This document shows positions 57,707 through 64,000 of a DNA stretch of 64,000 nucleotides, one piece after another. Below the pieces are notes generated by a model. The model saw only the letters and a program-made list of their open reading frames with translations. It did no database searches and was not told where the DNA came from. The first letter of the stretch is position 1. Every line of letters begins with the position of its first letter. The stretch lies in NCBI RefSeq assembly GCF_043789415.1, contig NZ_JBDLLW010000001.1, positions 682,001 through 746,000 on the forward strand. Direction: 5' to 3'. A program made the translations under genes and the position numbers. The DNA is from Renibacterium sp043789415 (GTDB lineage Bacteria; Actinomycetota; Actinomycetes; Actinomycetales; Micrococcaceae).

Positions 57707-58819
57707 TCAGACCGCTCGCTCCAGCGACCGGGCGGCGTCGATCGTCGCTTGCCCGAGCACTCTGGTGCCCTGGTAAAGCACCACTGTCTGCCCGGGGGCG
57801 ACGCCCCGCATCGGCTCGATCAAGGTCACCACGAGGCTCGAGCCGTCCTCCACCCGAGCCCGCGCAGCCACCGGCTCGCCGTGCGCGCGCACCTGAGCCA
57901 TGCAGTCGAATTCGGTGCCTTCACCCACTTCAGCAATCGGCTCACCGGCCCAGGAGATCTTGATCCCGCGGATCTCGTCGATCGCCAGCATCCGTTCCGG
58001 ACCGACCACCACGGTATTCTCCTTCGGCCGGATCTCCAGCACGAAACGCGGCTTGCCGTCGGCTGCCGGGGTACCGAGCTTCAGGCCACGGCGCTGCCCC
58101 ACGGTGAAGGCGTTGGCACCCTGGTGCGAACCGACGGTAGCCCCGGTCTCATCAACCACGACGCCGGGCTGCATCTCGATCTTCTCGGCCAGCCAGCCGC
58201 GGGTGTCGCCGTCGGAGATAAAGCAGATGTCGTGACTATCGGGCTTCTTCGCCACCGAGAGCCCACGGCGTTCCGCTTCCGCGCGGACTTCAGCCTTGGT
58301 GGCTGCGTCGGCGAGCGGGAACATCGAATGCTTCAGTTGCTCGTGGGTGAGTACGCCGAGCACATAGGACTGGTCCTTGGCCCAGTCATTGGCGCGATGC
58401 AGCTCGTAATTCCCCGCGGCGTCCTGGGTTACCCGGGCGTAGTGCCCGGTGCAGACCGCGTCGAAGCCCAGGGCCAGTGCCTTCTCCAGCAGTGCAGCGA
58501 ACTTGATCCGCTCATTGCAGCGCATACAGGGGTTAGGGGTGCGTCCGGCGGCATACTCGGCGATGAAGTCGTCCACCACATCTTCTTTGAAACGCTCGGA
58601 GAAATCCCACACGTAATAGGGGATGCCGAGCTTATCCGCGGCCCGCCAGGCGTCGTTGGAGTCCTCGATAGTGCAGCAGCCTCGGCTGCCGGTGCGCAGG
58701 GTGCCGGGCATCCGGGAGAGCGCGAGATGTACTCCCACCACTTCGTGTCCCGCGTCGACTGCTCGCGCGGCAGCGACGGCGGAGTCCACTCCGCCGCTCA
58801 TAGCGGCCAAAACCTTCAT
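57707..58819 (-). CDS. mnmA: tRNA-specific 2-thiouridylase MnmA
   Basis: Adds sulfur to position 2 of wobble uridine in tRNA-Lys, -Glu and -Gln, taking sulfur from a cysteine desulfurase. It has 370 residues: PP-loop SGGVDSA at 8-14 for ATP, catalytic cysteines C98 (NPCMRC) and C199 (DICF), and a C-terminal beta-barrel. ATG at 58819 has AGGG eight bases upstream. It lies 28 bases after the cysteine desulfurase gene in the same direction, and DUF1801 follows, so sulfur donor and acceptor are co-transcribed. The pair corresponds to M. tuberculosis Rv3025c/Rv3024c. Confidence 0.97.
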   Translation of the reverse strand: MKVLAAMSGGVDSAVAAARAVDAGHEVVGVHLALSRMPGTLRTGSRGCCTIEDSNDAWRAADKLGIPYYVWDFSERFKEDVVDDFIAEYAAGRTPNPCMRCNERIKFAALLEKALALGFDAVCTGHYARVTQDAAGNYELHRANDWAKDQSYVLGVLTHEQLKHSMFPLADAATKAEVRAEAERRGLSVAKKPDSHDICFISDGDTRGWLAEKIEMQPGVVVDETGATVGSHQGANAFTVGQRRGLKLGTPAADGKPRFVLEIRPKENTVVVGPERMLAIDEIRGIKISWAGEPIAEVGEGTEFDCMAQVRAHGEPVAARARVEDGSSLVVTLIEPMRGVAPGQTVVLYQGTRVLGQATIDAARSLERAV

Positions 58820-58847
58820 AGCTGCACCCTTATATTGTGTTCCACTG

Positions 58848-60122
58848 TCATACCTTTTCCTCCGTCAGAGAGGCCTCTGCCGAAGCCTTTTTGACCAGAG
58901 CAGTAGCCTTAGCGACAGTTGCTGCTGTCTGGATGGTCGATTCGTGACCGGCCATCCCGGCTTGCCTCGCTTGGGCGTAGGCCGCCGGCAAAGCGGCGAT
59001 AAGCGCTTCAACGTCCGCGAGCCCGGTTGTATGCCCCAGGCTGAATCTCTGCGCCCCTCGCGCCTCGTCCTCGCTGAGCCCCATCGCCAGTAGCACGTGC
59101 GAGGGCCGGGGCACTCCGGCGGTGCACGCGGAGCCGGTTGAGGTCTCGATTCCCGCCATATCGAGCAAGAACAACAGAGAATCCCCCTCGCACCCTGGGA
59201 AGGTGAAGTGCACATTGCCGGGCAGCCTCTTCCCGGTGTTGGGCCCGGGTCCGCGGAGCACCGCTTCGGGGATCAGCGAGTTGATCCGTTCGATCAAAAG
59301 GTCTCGAAGCGCTGAAAGTCTCGACAGTTCCTCGGGCAACTTGTCGACGGCGTCCACCGCAGCGGCGGCAAAGGCAGCGATCGAAGGAGTATCGAGGGTT
59401 CCGGATCGAACGTCTCGCTCCTGTCCTCCACCGTGCTGCACGGGAGTGAGTTTGATCGCTCGGCCCAAGAGCAGGGCGCCGACCCCGACAGGTCCTCCGA
59501 TCTTGTGACCGCTGATCGACATGGCTGCCAGACCGGAAGCATGAAAATCTAAGGGAATCGAGCCAAAGGCCTGGACGGCGTCGGAATGCACCGGGATGCC
59601 GTAGCTGGCAGCCAGCGCTACGATCTCCGCAATGGGCTGGATCGCTCCGACCTCGTTATTGGCCCACATCACGGAGACCAGCGCGATCGACTCTGGGTCC
59701 TCATCGAGCGCTTCCCGGTAAGCGTCCAAACGCAACAGCCCGTCGTCGTCGACCGGAAGCCAGCTCACTTCCGCACCTTCGTGTTTCTCCAACCACTCCA
59801 CGGTGTCCTGCACTGCCGGGTGTTCAACGGCCGAGACCAGGATGCGCTTTCGCTGCGGATCGGCTTCTCTGCGAGACCAGTAAAGTCCCTTGACGGCGAG
59901 GTTGTCCGCCTCGGTGCCACCCGAGACGAAGATCACCTCGGAACGATGCGCTCCGGCAGCCGCGGCGAGGTTCTCCCGAGCTTCTTCCACCACGGCGCGG
60001 GCGCGACGTCCTGAGCCGTGCAGCGACGAAGGATTGCCGCTACGGCTGAGTTGCTGGGTGAGTGCGGCCAACGCGGGCTCAGAAAGAGGCGTGGTTGCCG
60101 CATGATCGAAGTACACGGGCAC
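58848..60122 (-). CDS. iscS: Cysteine desulfurase, NifS/IscS class
   Basis: PLP enzyme that takes sulfur from cysteine for tRNA thiolation and Fe-S clusters. It has 424 residues: Schiff-base lysine K207 in SGHKIGGP, catalytic cysteine C333 in GSACTAG on a flexible loop, and H101 and D181/Q184 at the cofactor. The C-terminal 40 residues beyond the usual end are Ala/Thr/Lys-rich and unlike other family members, a possible disordered tail. The ATG at 60122 is divergent from the metallo-beta-lactamase gene at 60212. It is co-directional with mnmA 28 bases downstream, the likely main user of its sulfur. Confidence 0.95.
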   Translation of the reverse strand: MPVYFDHAATTPLSEPALAALTQQLSRSGNPSSLHGSGRRARAVVEEARENLAAAAGAHRSEVIFVSGGTEADNLAVKGLYWSRREADPQRKRILVSAVEHPAVQDTVEWLEKHEGAEVSWLPVDDDGLLRLDAYREALDEDPESIALVSVMWANNEVGAIQPIAEIVALAASYGIPVHSDAVQAFGSIPLDFHASGLAAMSISGHKIGGPVGVGALLLGRAIKLTPVQHGGGQERDVRSGTLDTPSIAAFAAAAVDAVDKLPEELSRLSALRDLLIERINSLIPEAVLRGPGPNTGKRLPGNVHFTFPGCEGDSLLFLLDMAGIETSTGSACTAGVPRPSHVLLAMGLSEDEARGAQRFSLGHTTGLADVEALIAALPAAYAQARQAGMAGHESTIQTAATVAKATALVKKASAEASLTEEKV

Positions 60123-60211
60123 CGGACAATTCTACCTCCCGGCGGCTCAGCTCGCAGATTGTTTGAAATCTCCCTTGACCTGAACAACACCCGAGGTTTC
60201 AGAATTGAGTT

Positions 60212-61030
60212 ATGGATACTTCCCTGATTCTGTGCGAGAGCTGCGGCGTTGAACACTCGACCGAAGCTCTCACAGCGGGTGACTGCCGGATTTGCCGGGA
60301 TGATCGGCAGTACCTGCCGCCTTCCGGGCAGTCTTGGATCACGCTGGGCGAATTACTTGAACGAGATCAGCGGCTGGGTTTCCGCGAAGTCCATCCAGGC
60401 CTCTGGGAGATCCAGCCCGAGCCCCGGCTGGGTATCGGGCAACACTCGATCCTGCTTCGCACCTCGAGCGGAAATCTGCTCTGGGACCCGCCGGCCTCTA
60501 TCGATCCGGCATCAATAGCGCGAGTTCAGGAATTAGGCGGAATTGCCGTCATCGCTTCGAGCCACCCGCATATGTTCGGGCTGCAACTCGAATGGTCAGC
60601 TGCGTTCTCGGATGCTCCCGTCTATGTCGCCGCGGCGGATCAGCGGTGGCTGCAGCGCACTGGCCCTGCTATTCAGCTCTGGTCCGAACGGCTGCAGCTG
60701 CTGCCCGAGGTGAGTCTGCTGCAGACCGGCGGTCATTTCCCCGGCAGCGCGGTGGCGCACTGGGCCGCCGGGGAAGGCGTATTGCTCACCGGGGATACCA
60801 TCTTTCCGGTGCCTTCGGGCTGGGTGAGCTTCATGCGGAGCTACCCGAATTACCTGCCGCTCTCCCCCGCAATAGTCCGTCGGGTCGCGGCGCGGGTCTC
60901 CACCCTGGAATTTGATCGGATTCACGGCAATTTCGGCAACGTCATCCCGCGCAATGCCAAGGCCGTGATCAATGAATCGGCGGAACGCTATGCAGCCTGG
61001 GCTTCCGGGGAGAACGATCAGCTCTGCTGA
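60212..61030 (+). CDS. Metallo-beta-lactamase-fold protein with N-terminal zinc-ribbon-like cysteines and altered metal motif
   Basis: A 272-residue protein. The N-terminus has two CxxC pairs (C8/C11 and C25/C28) resembling a zinc ribbon. A metallo-beta-lactamase-like domain follows from about residue 50: SSHPHMFGLQLEW where the canonical motif is HxHxDH, GGHFPGS for the third histidine region, and LLTGDTIFPVPSG for the metal-bridging aspartate. The HxH is kept but the following D-H is F-G, so a two-metal site would be incomplete. A late histidine (RIHGNFGNV) is present. This may be a one-metal or inactive member. Its promoter region is shared with the divergent desulfurase gene. Confidence 0.78.
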   Translation: MDTSLILCESCGVEHSTEALTAGDCRICRDDRQYLPPSGQSWITLGELLERDQRLGFREVHPGLWEIQPEPRLGIGQHSILLRTSSGNLLWDPPASIDPASIARVQELGGIAVIASSHPHMFGLQLEWSAAFSDAPVYVAAADQRWLQRTGPAIQLWSERLQLLPEVSLLQTGGHFPGSAVAHWAAGEGVLLTGDTIFPVPSGWVSFMRSYPNYLPLSPAIVRRVAARVSTLEFDRIHGNFGNVIPRNAKAVINESAERYAAWASGENDQLC

Positions 61031-61153
61031 GCCAGCTCACTCGCTGGGCCTTCTGTGAGCAGCACTGATCTGAGTGCCCCTGAGTTACCCTTCTGATGTC
61101 CATTCCGTGGACGGTCAGCTCACGGTGACCGGGCATTGGTTATGCTGGCAATA

Positions 61154-61190
61154 TTCTCATTATTCGAGAATAGAATCTCACAATATGAGA
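61154..61190. promoter_or_regulatory. Two operator-like dyads upstream of the MFS gene
   Basis: ATTCTC/GAGAAT (61153-61171, arms of 6 with 7 between) and TCTCA-CAATA-TGAGA (61176-61190) lie side by side, their centres about 21 bases apart, two turns of the helix. They are in the 187-base region in front of the MFS gene. Such spacing suits a cooperative repressor of the TetR or GntR kind; no regulator gene is adjacent. Confidence 0.5.
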
Positions 61191-61217
61191 CTTTGACGGG
61201 GAGGTGGCGAGTTCCCG

Positions 61218-62405
61218 ATGCCGCAGAAACCGAGTCGCTGGTTAATGCTGGGCTTGGCCGTCCTGGCCCAGGCCACCAGCTCAATCGTGGTCAACGGAAT
61301 GGCTTTCCTGATACCGCAGATGAATCATCAATGGGGGCTCGATCTTTTCGGCTCCGGGCTTCTGATCGCCATGCCACTAGCGGGCACCATGCTCACCCTG
61401 ATCATCTGGGGTGCGATTATCGACAGAATCGGGGAAAAACTCTCACTGGGCATCGCCCTCGCGTCCACCACGGTCTTCATCTGCGCCGCCGCGCTCAGCA
61501 ATTCGCCCCTTCTGCTGGGTGTCTTCCTCTTCCTGGCCGGCGCTGCCACCGCTTGCACCAACTCCGCCGGCGGGCGCGTGGTGGTCGGCTGGTTTCCGCA
61601 GAGACAACGTGGCCTGGCGATGGGAATTCGCCAGATGGCGCAGCCTCTGGGGGTCTCGGTGGCTTCGCTGTTACTTCCGGCCATTGCCGCCGATGGCAGA
61701 TTGCAGGACTCGCTCTGGGTGGTCACCGCCATCGCTGGCCTGGTCACGGTGGCCTGCTGGCTAGGGATCAGCAATCCGGCCCGGCGGGCCCGGCGCGCTG
61801 ACCCCCTGCAGGAGAACCCTTACCGGCAGAGCGGCTTCCTGCTCCGCATCCATCTGGTTTCCGCCGTCCTGGTGATCCCGCAATTCACCGTCTGGACCTT
61901 CTCGCTGGTCTGGTTGATCGGTGACCGGCAGCTATCGCCCCCTCTGGCGGGGCTGGTTATTGCGCTCGCTCAACTGACCGGCGCCCTGGGCCGCATCGCG
62001 GTGGGCATCTGGTCTGACCGAGTCGGCTCCCGGGTGGTTCCACTGCGTATCGTGGCCTTAGCGGCGGGCTTCGCGATGGGGCTGCTGGCACTCACCGACT
62101 GGCTGGATTCCCCGTGGTCCGTTGCGCTGCTCGTGCTGGCCTCCGTCGTCACAGTGGCCGATAACGGTCTGGCCTTCACATCGGTAGCCGAGGTCTCCGG
62201 CCCCTATTGGTCGGGGCGGGCTCTCGGTGTCCAGAACACCGGGCAGTACCTGATCTCCGCGATCGTTCCGCCGGCGATCGGTGGATTCATCGGGCTCTGC
62301 GGCTTCCCCTTGACCTTCGCGCTGATCGCGGTGGCTCCCCTGCTGGCCGCGCCCTTGGTGCCTCAGCAGGCCGCAGAACATCGGGCCACCGCAGCAGCCA
62401 GCTAG
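61218..62405 (+). CDS. MFS transporter, 12-helix
   Basis: A 395-residue major facilitator protein with twelve hydrophobic helices in two groups of six, joined by a basic loop near residue 200 (NPARRARRADPLQENPYRQ). DRIGEKLSLGIAL in loop 2-3 is a variant of the MFS motif A, and an equivalent WSDRVGSRVV occurs in the second half. The family resembles nitrate/nitrite- or CynX-like proton-linked transporters. GGAGG is about 12 bases before the ATG, rather long. The promoter region carries two inverted repeats. Substrate unknown; the neighbours (MBL-fold protein, lipoprotein, SGNH hydrolase) give no clue. Confidence 0.85.
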   Translation: MPQKPSRWLMLGLAVLAQATSSIVVNGMAFLIPQMNHQWGLDLFGSGLLIAMPLAGTMLTLIIWGAIIDRIGEKLSLGIALASTTVFICAAALSNSPLLLGVFLFLAGAATACTNSAGGRVVVGWFPQRQRGLAMGIRQMAQPLGVSVASLLLPAIAADGRLQDSLWVVTAIAGLVTVACWLGISNPARRARRADPLQENPYRQSGFLLRIHLVSAVLVIPQFTVWTFSLVWLIGDRQLSPPLAGLVIALAQLTGALGRIAVGIWSDRVGSRVVPLRIVALAAGFAMGLLALTDWLDSPWSVALLVLASVVTVADNGLAFTSVAEVSGPYWSGRALGVQNTGQYLISAIVPPAIGGFIGLCGFPLTFALIAVAPLLAAPLVPQQAAEHRATAAAS

Positions 62406-62417
62406 TGCCCCTGGCGC

Positions 62418-63152
62418 TCACTGCTGCGGCGGCAGCACGGCAAGCCCGCTCTGCACCGAGTTGAAGGTCGCATCGAGCAGGGCATCGTTCGGGCAGCTGA
62501 GGCTGAAGGCGATCCCCGACCCGGCCCGATTGAACATCCTGGCGCTATAGAGCTTGGCCGGGGACTTTCCTTGGGCCGGAGTGCGCAAGGAAAGGAGTTC
62601 GATTTTGGGCGAGGGCTTATCCAGCTGACGCGCCCAGCGCATCGTGGTGACCTTCAAAGTCTCCGGCAAAATCGATGGCACCAAGTATTTGAAAAGCGCC
62701 AGCGTCGAGGCTCTATCATCATTGGTCACCATCAGTCCCTGCTGATTGATGGTCTGCCAGTAGCTCAATTGGCAGCCGTTGCCGTGCTGATATTGTGTCC
62801 AGCCCGCCTGATTACTGCGAAGCAGCTTCCAGCTCGGCGGCGGAGTCTTGCCATTGACCACATCAGCTTGCAACAGCTGGTCGCCCCACCCCACGGGCAC
62901 CCCCGCAGAGAGCGTGTTCCCGGCCGCCCAGGTCATGTCCTTGGCGGCGACGGCGTCCGCGTTATGCCCCGGGGTCACCGTGGGAGCAGCGTAGCTGGGA
63001 GTCGGGCTGGGCGAAATCGTCGAAGTGTCCTGAGGAACTTTAAGAGTGAAGCTGCACCCGCTCACAGCGGCCGACAACGACACCGCTAACAGGCCGAACA
63101 GGAATACTCCCGCAGCCCGTGGCCGGTGACCGGGCATCCCGCTCCCTCGCAT
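62418..63152 (-). CDS. Putative lipoprotein, unknown function
   Basis: A 244-residue protein with an N-terminal signal peptide (residues 10-32) ending in the lipobox AVSGC, a Thr/Pro/Ser-rich linker to about residue 65, and a soluble domain of about 175 residues containing two or three cysteines that may pair. I do not recognise the domain; actinobacterial lipoproteins of this kind are common. The ATG at 63152 has GGAGA five bases upstream. It is convergent with the MFS gene (11 bases between stops) and divergent from the SGNH hydrolase. Confidence 0.72.
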   Translation of the reverse strand: MRGSGMPGHRPRAAGVFLFGLLAVSLSAAVSGCSFTLKVPQDTSTISPSPTPSYAAPTVTPGHNADAVAAKDMTWAAGNTLSAGVPVGWGDQLLQADVVNGKTPPPSWKLLRSNQAGWTQYQHGNGCQLSYWQTINQQGLMVTNDDRASTLALFKYLVPSILPETLKVTTMRWARQLDKPSPKIELLSLRTPAQGKSPAKLYSARMFNRAGSGIAFSLSCPNDALLDATFNSVQSGLAVLPPQQ

Positions 63153-63199
63153 GACTCTCCCACAGCTGGCTCACTCTGACGCCCCTAGAGTATCAAGCA

Positions 63200-63215
63200 C
63201 AGCCGACGTCGGCTG
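63200..63215. promoter_or_regulatory. 16-bp palindrome between the lipoprotein and SGNH hydrolase genes
   Basis: CAGCCGACGTCGGCTG is perfectly self-complementary and lies in the divergent promoter region. Just downstream, GAGTTGACATA and GAGTTGGCATA form an imperfect direct repeat; the first contains a TTGACA that could be a -35 for the SGNH gene, but no well-placed -10 was found. Confidence 0.4.
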
Positions 63216-63272
63216 CTGCCGAGTTGACATACGAGTTGGCATATTGGGTCCGAGCAGGAGCAGGATAGGGGG

Positions 63273-64000
63273 GTGGCTACTAACGAATCCGAACAACACC
63301 CCTGGAGCCGTTATGTCGCTCTGGGCGATTCATTCACCGAGGGAATCGGCGATCCTGAGCCGACCAGCCCCGGCGGGCACCGCGGCTGGGCAGATCGGGT
63401 AGCCGAGGAACTCAGCAAAGGGCATCAGGACTTCGCCTACGCGAATCTGGCGATCCGTGGCAGATTGCTGCAACAGATCCTGGACGAACAGCTCGACCCC
63501 GCACTGGCTCTGAACCCGGATCTGATCTCGATCTCCGCCGGAGGCAACGATCTGATCCGTCCGGGCTCCGATCCGGACGCTCTGGCCGCTTCGCTGGATA
63601 CCGCCGTCGGCGCGATGGCCGCTGCCGGTGCCACCGTGCTGCTGTTCAACGGGCCGGATATCCGGGACACCCCGGTACTGGGCCTGGTCCGCGGGAGGGT
63701 CGCCATCTACAACGAGAATCTGCGTACCATCGCAGCGCGTCATGACGCCGTCATCGCGGATATGTGGTCGCTGCGGGAGCTTTCAGCTCCCGCGATGTGG
63801 GACGACGACCGGCTGCACTTCTCCCCGCTCGGGCATCACCGAATCGCCATGATGGCCTTGGATTCGCTCAATGTGCCGCATCAGCTGCAGCCCCTGGATC
63901 CTCCTCCCCTGCCGGTGCGGACGTGGCGGGAGGCTCGCAGTGAGGACCTGGTGTGGGCCCGTGAGTTCCTGGTGCCCTGGGTGCTGCGCCGCATCCGTCA
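63273..64000 (+). CDS. SGNH/GDSL hydrolase, 3'-truncated by window edge
   Basis: The frame from the GTG at 63273 is open to the end of the window (242 codons), so the gene continues beyond it. VALGDSFTEG at 16-24 is block I with the nucleophilic serine S20, ISAGGNDL is block III with the oxyanion asparagine, and LHFSPLGHH gives the block V histidine. These are the features of a GDSL/SGNH esterase or lipase, here without a signal peptide, so probably cytoplasmic. A G-rich stretch with AGGAT lies just before the GTG. It is divergent from the lipoprotein gene. The substrate cannot be told. Confidence 0.88.
   Translation, partial: MATNESEQHPWSRYVALGDSFTEGIGDPEPTSPGGHRGWADRVAEELSKGHQDFAYANLAIRGRLLQQILDEQLDPALALNPDLISISAGGNDLIRPGSDPDALAASLDTAVGAMAAAGATVLLFNGPDIRDTPVLGLVRGRVAIYNENLRTIAARHDAVIADMWSLRELSAPAMWDDDRLHFSPLGHHRIAMMALDSLNVPHQLQPLDPPPLPVRTWREARSEDLVWAREFLVPWVLRRIR

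Noticed and set aside
57749..58894. Open frame of 381 codons opposite mnmA
   Set aside because: The minus-strand gene has the full PP-loop and catalytic cysteines; the opposite frame has no family features.
1..64000. CRISPR arrays, insertion sequences, prophage and att sites
   Set aside because: No spaced direct repeats, transposase, integrase or phage-structure genes were found; the low-GC part of 15-18 kb codes for ordinary glycan genes.

Overview
The window looks like chromosome of an actinobacterium, most likely a Micrococcaceae-type member of the Micrococcales (Arthrobacter, Renibacterium or Psychromicrobium-like). The reasons are gene content and order: WhiB1 convergent with a PdtaS-type kinase, the secA / hpf / comF / lpqB-mtrB-mtrA block in the order known from Mycobacterium, a 180-kDa class NAD-glutamate dehydrogenase, an Rv3235-family protein beside secA, frequent GTG/TTG starts and ATGA stop-start overlaps. 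No phylogeny was run, so the genus is inference. No rRNA, tRNA, CRISPR array, prophage or insertion sequence was found.

1-19.7 kb is a surface-polysaccharide region with many strand switches. It holds a partial Wzx-type flippase, two tandem GDP-mannose 4,6-dehydratase-like enzymes, several GT2 and GT4 glycosyltransferases, a DUF2304 membrane protein, a probable dTDP-L-rhamnose 4-epimerase, RmlA, two acyltransferase-3 proteins (one with an SGNH domain) and a large polytopic membrane protein. It ends in a five-gene minus-strand operon: UDP-galactopyranose mutase, ABC-2 permease, ABC ATPase, GT4 and a GlfT1-like transferase. Together these suggest a galactofuranose- and deoxyhexose-containing, O-acylated heteroglycan exported by an ABC transporter. 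Strong hairpins sit between the convergent units, including a 52-bp perfect palindrome.

19.8-32 kb holds a small membrane protein, whiB1 (with a CRP-like site and a terminator-like hairpin in front), pdtaS directly behind the 1639-residue gdh, and a less understood group: SAF-domain protein, CpaE-like ATPase with an altered P-loop, BldC-like HTH, MarR regulator, hypothetical protein, LysM protein and Rv3235-family protein.

32-42.4 kb is the conserved block secA, ycaQ/alkX-like, hpf, comF, lpqB, mtrB, mtrA (all minus strand): protein export, DNA repair, ribosome hibernation and envelope/cell-cycle signalling. 42.5-48.2 kb, divergent from mtrA, is a five-gene operon (Gln/Trp-rich membrane protein, DUF4129, DUF4350, MoxR ATPase, DUF58), a recurrent actinobacterial set of unknown function. 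At 48.3-49.9 kb a phosphotransferase gene and a DUF4166 gene are joined into one reading frame by an apparent one-base frameshift.

50-64 kb holds a methionine-synthase-like protein, chorismate mutase, an oligopeptide ABC transporter operon, a DUF1801 protein, mnmA and a cysteine desulfurase (tRNA 2-thiolation), a metallo-beta-lactamase-fold protein with altered metal ligands, an MFS transporter behind two operator-like dyads, a lipoprotein, and an SGNH hydrolase cut by the window end.
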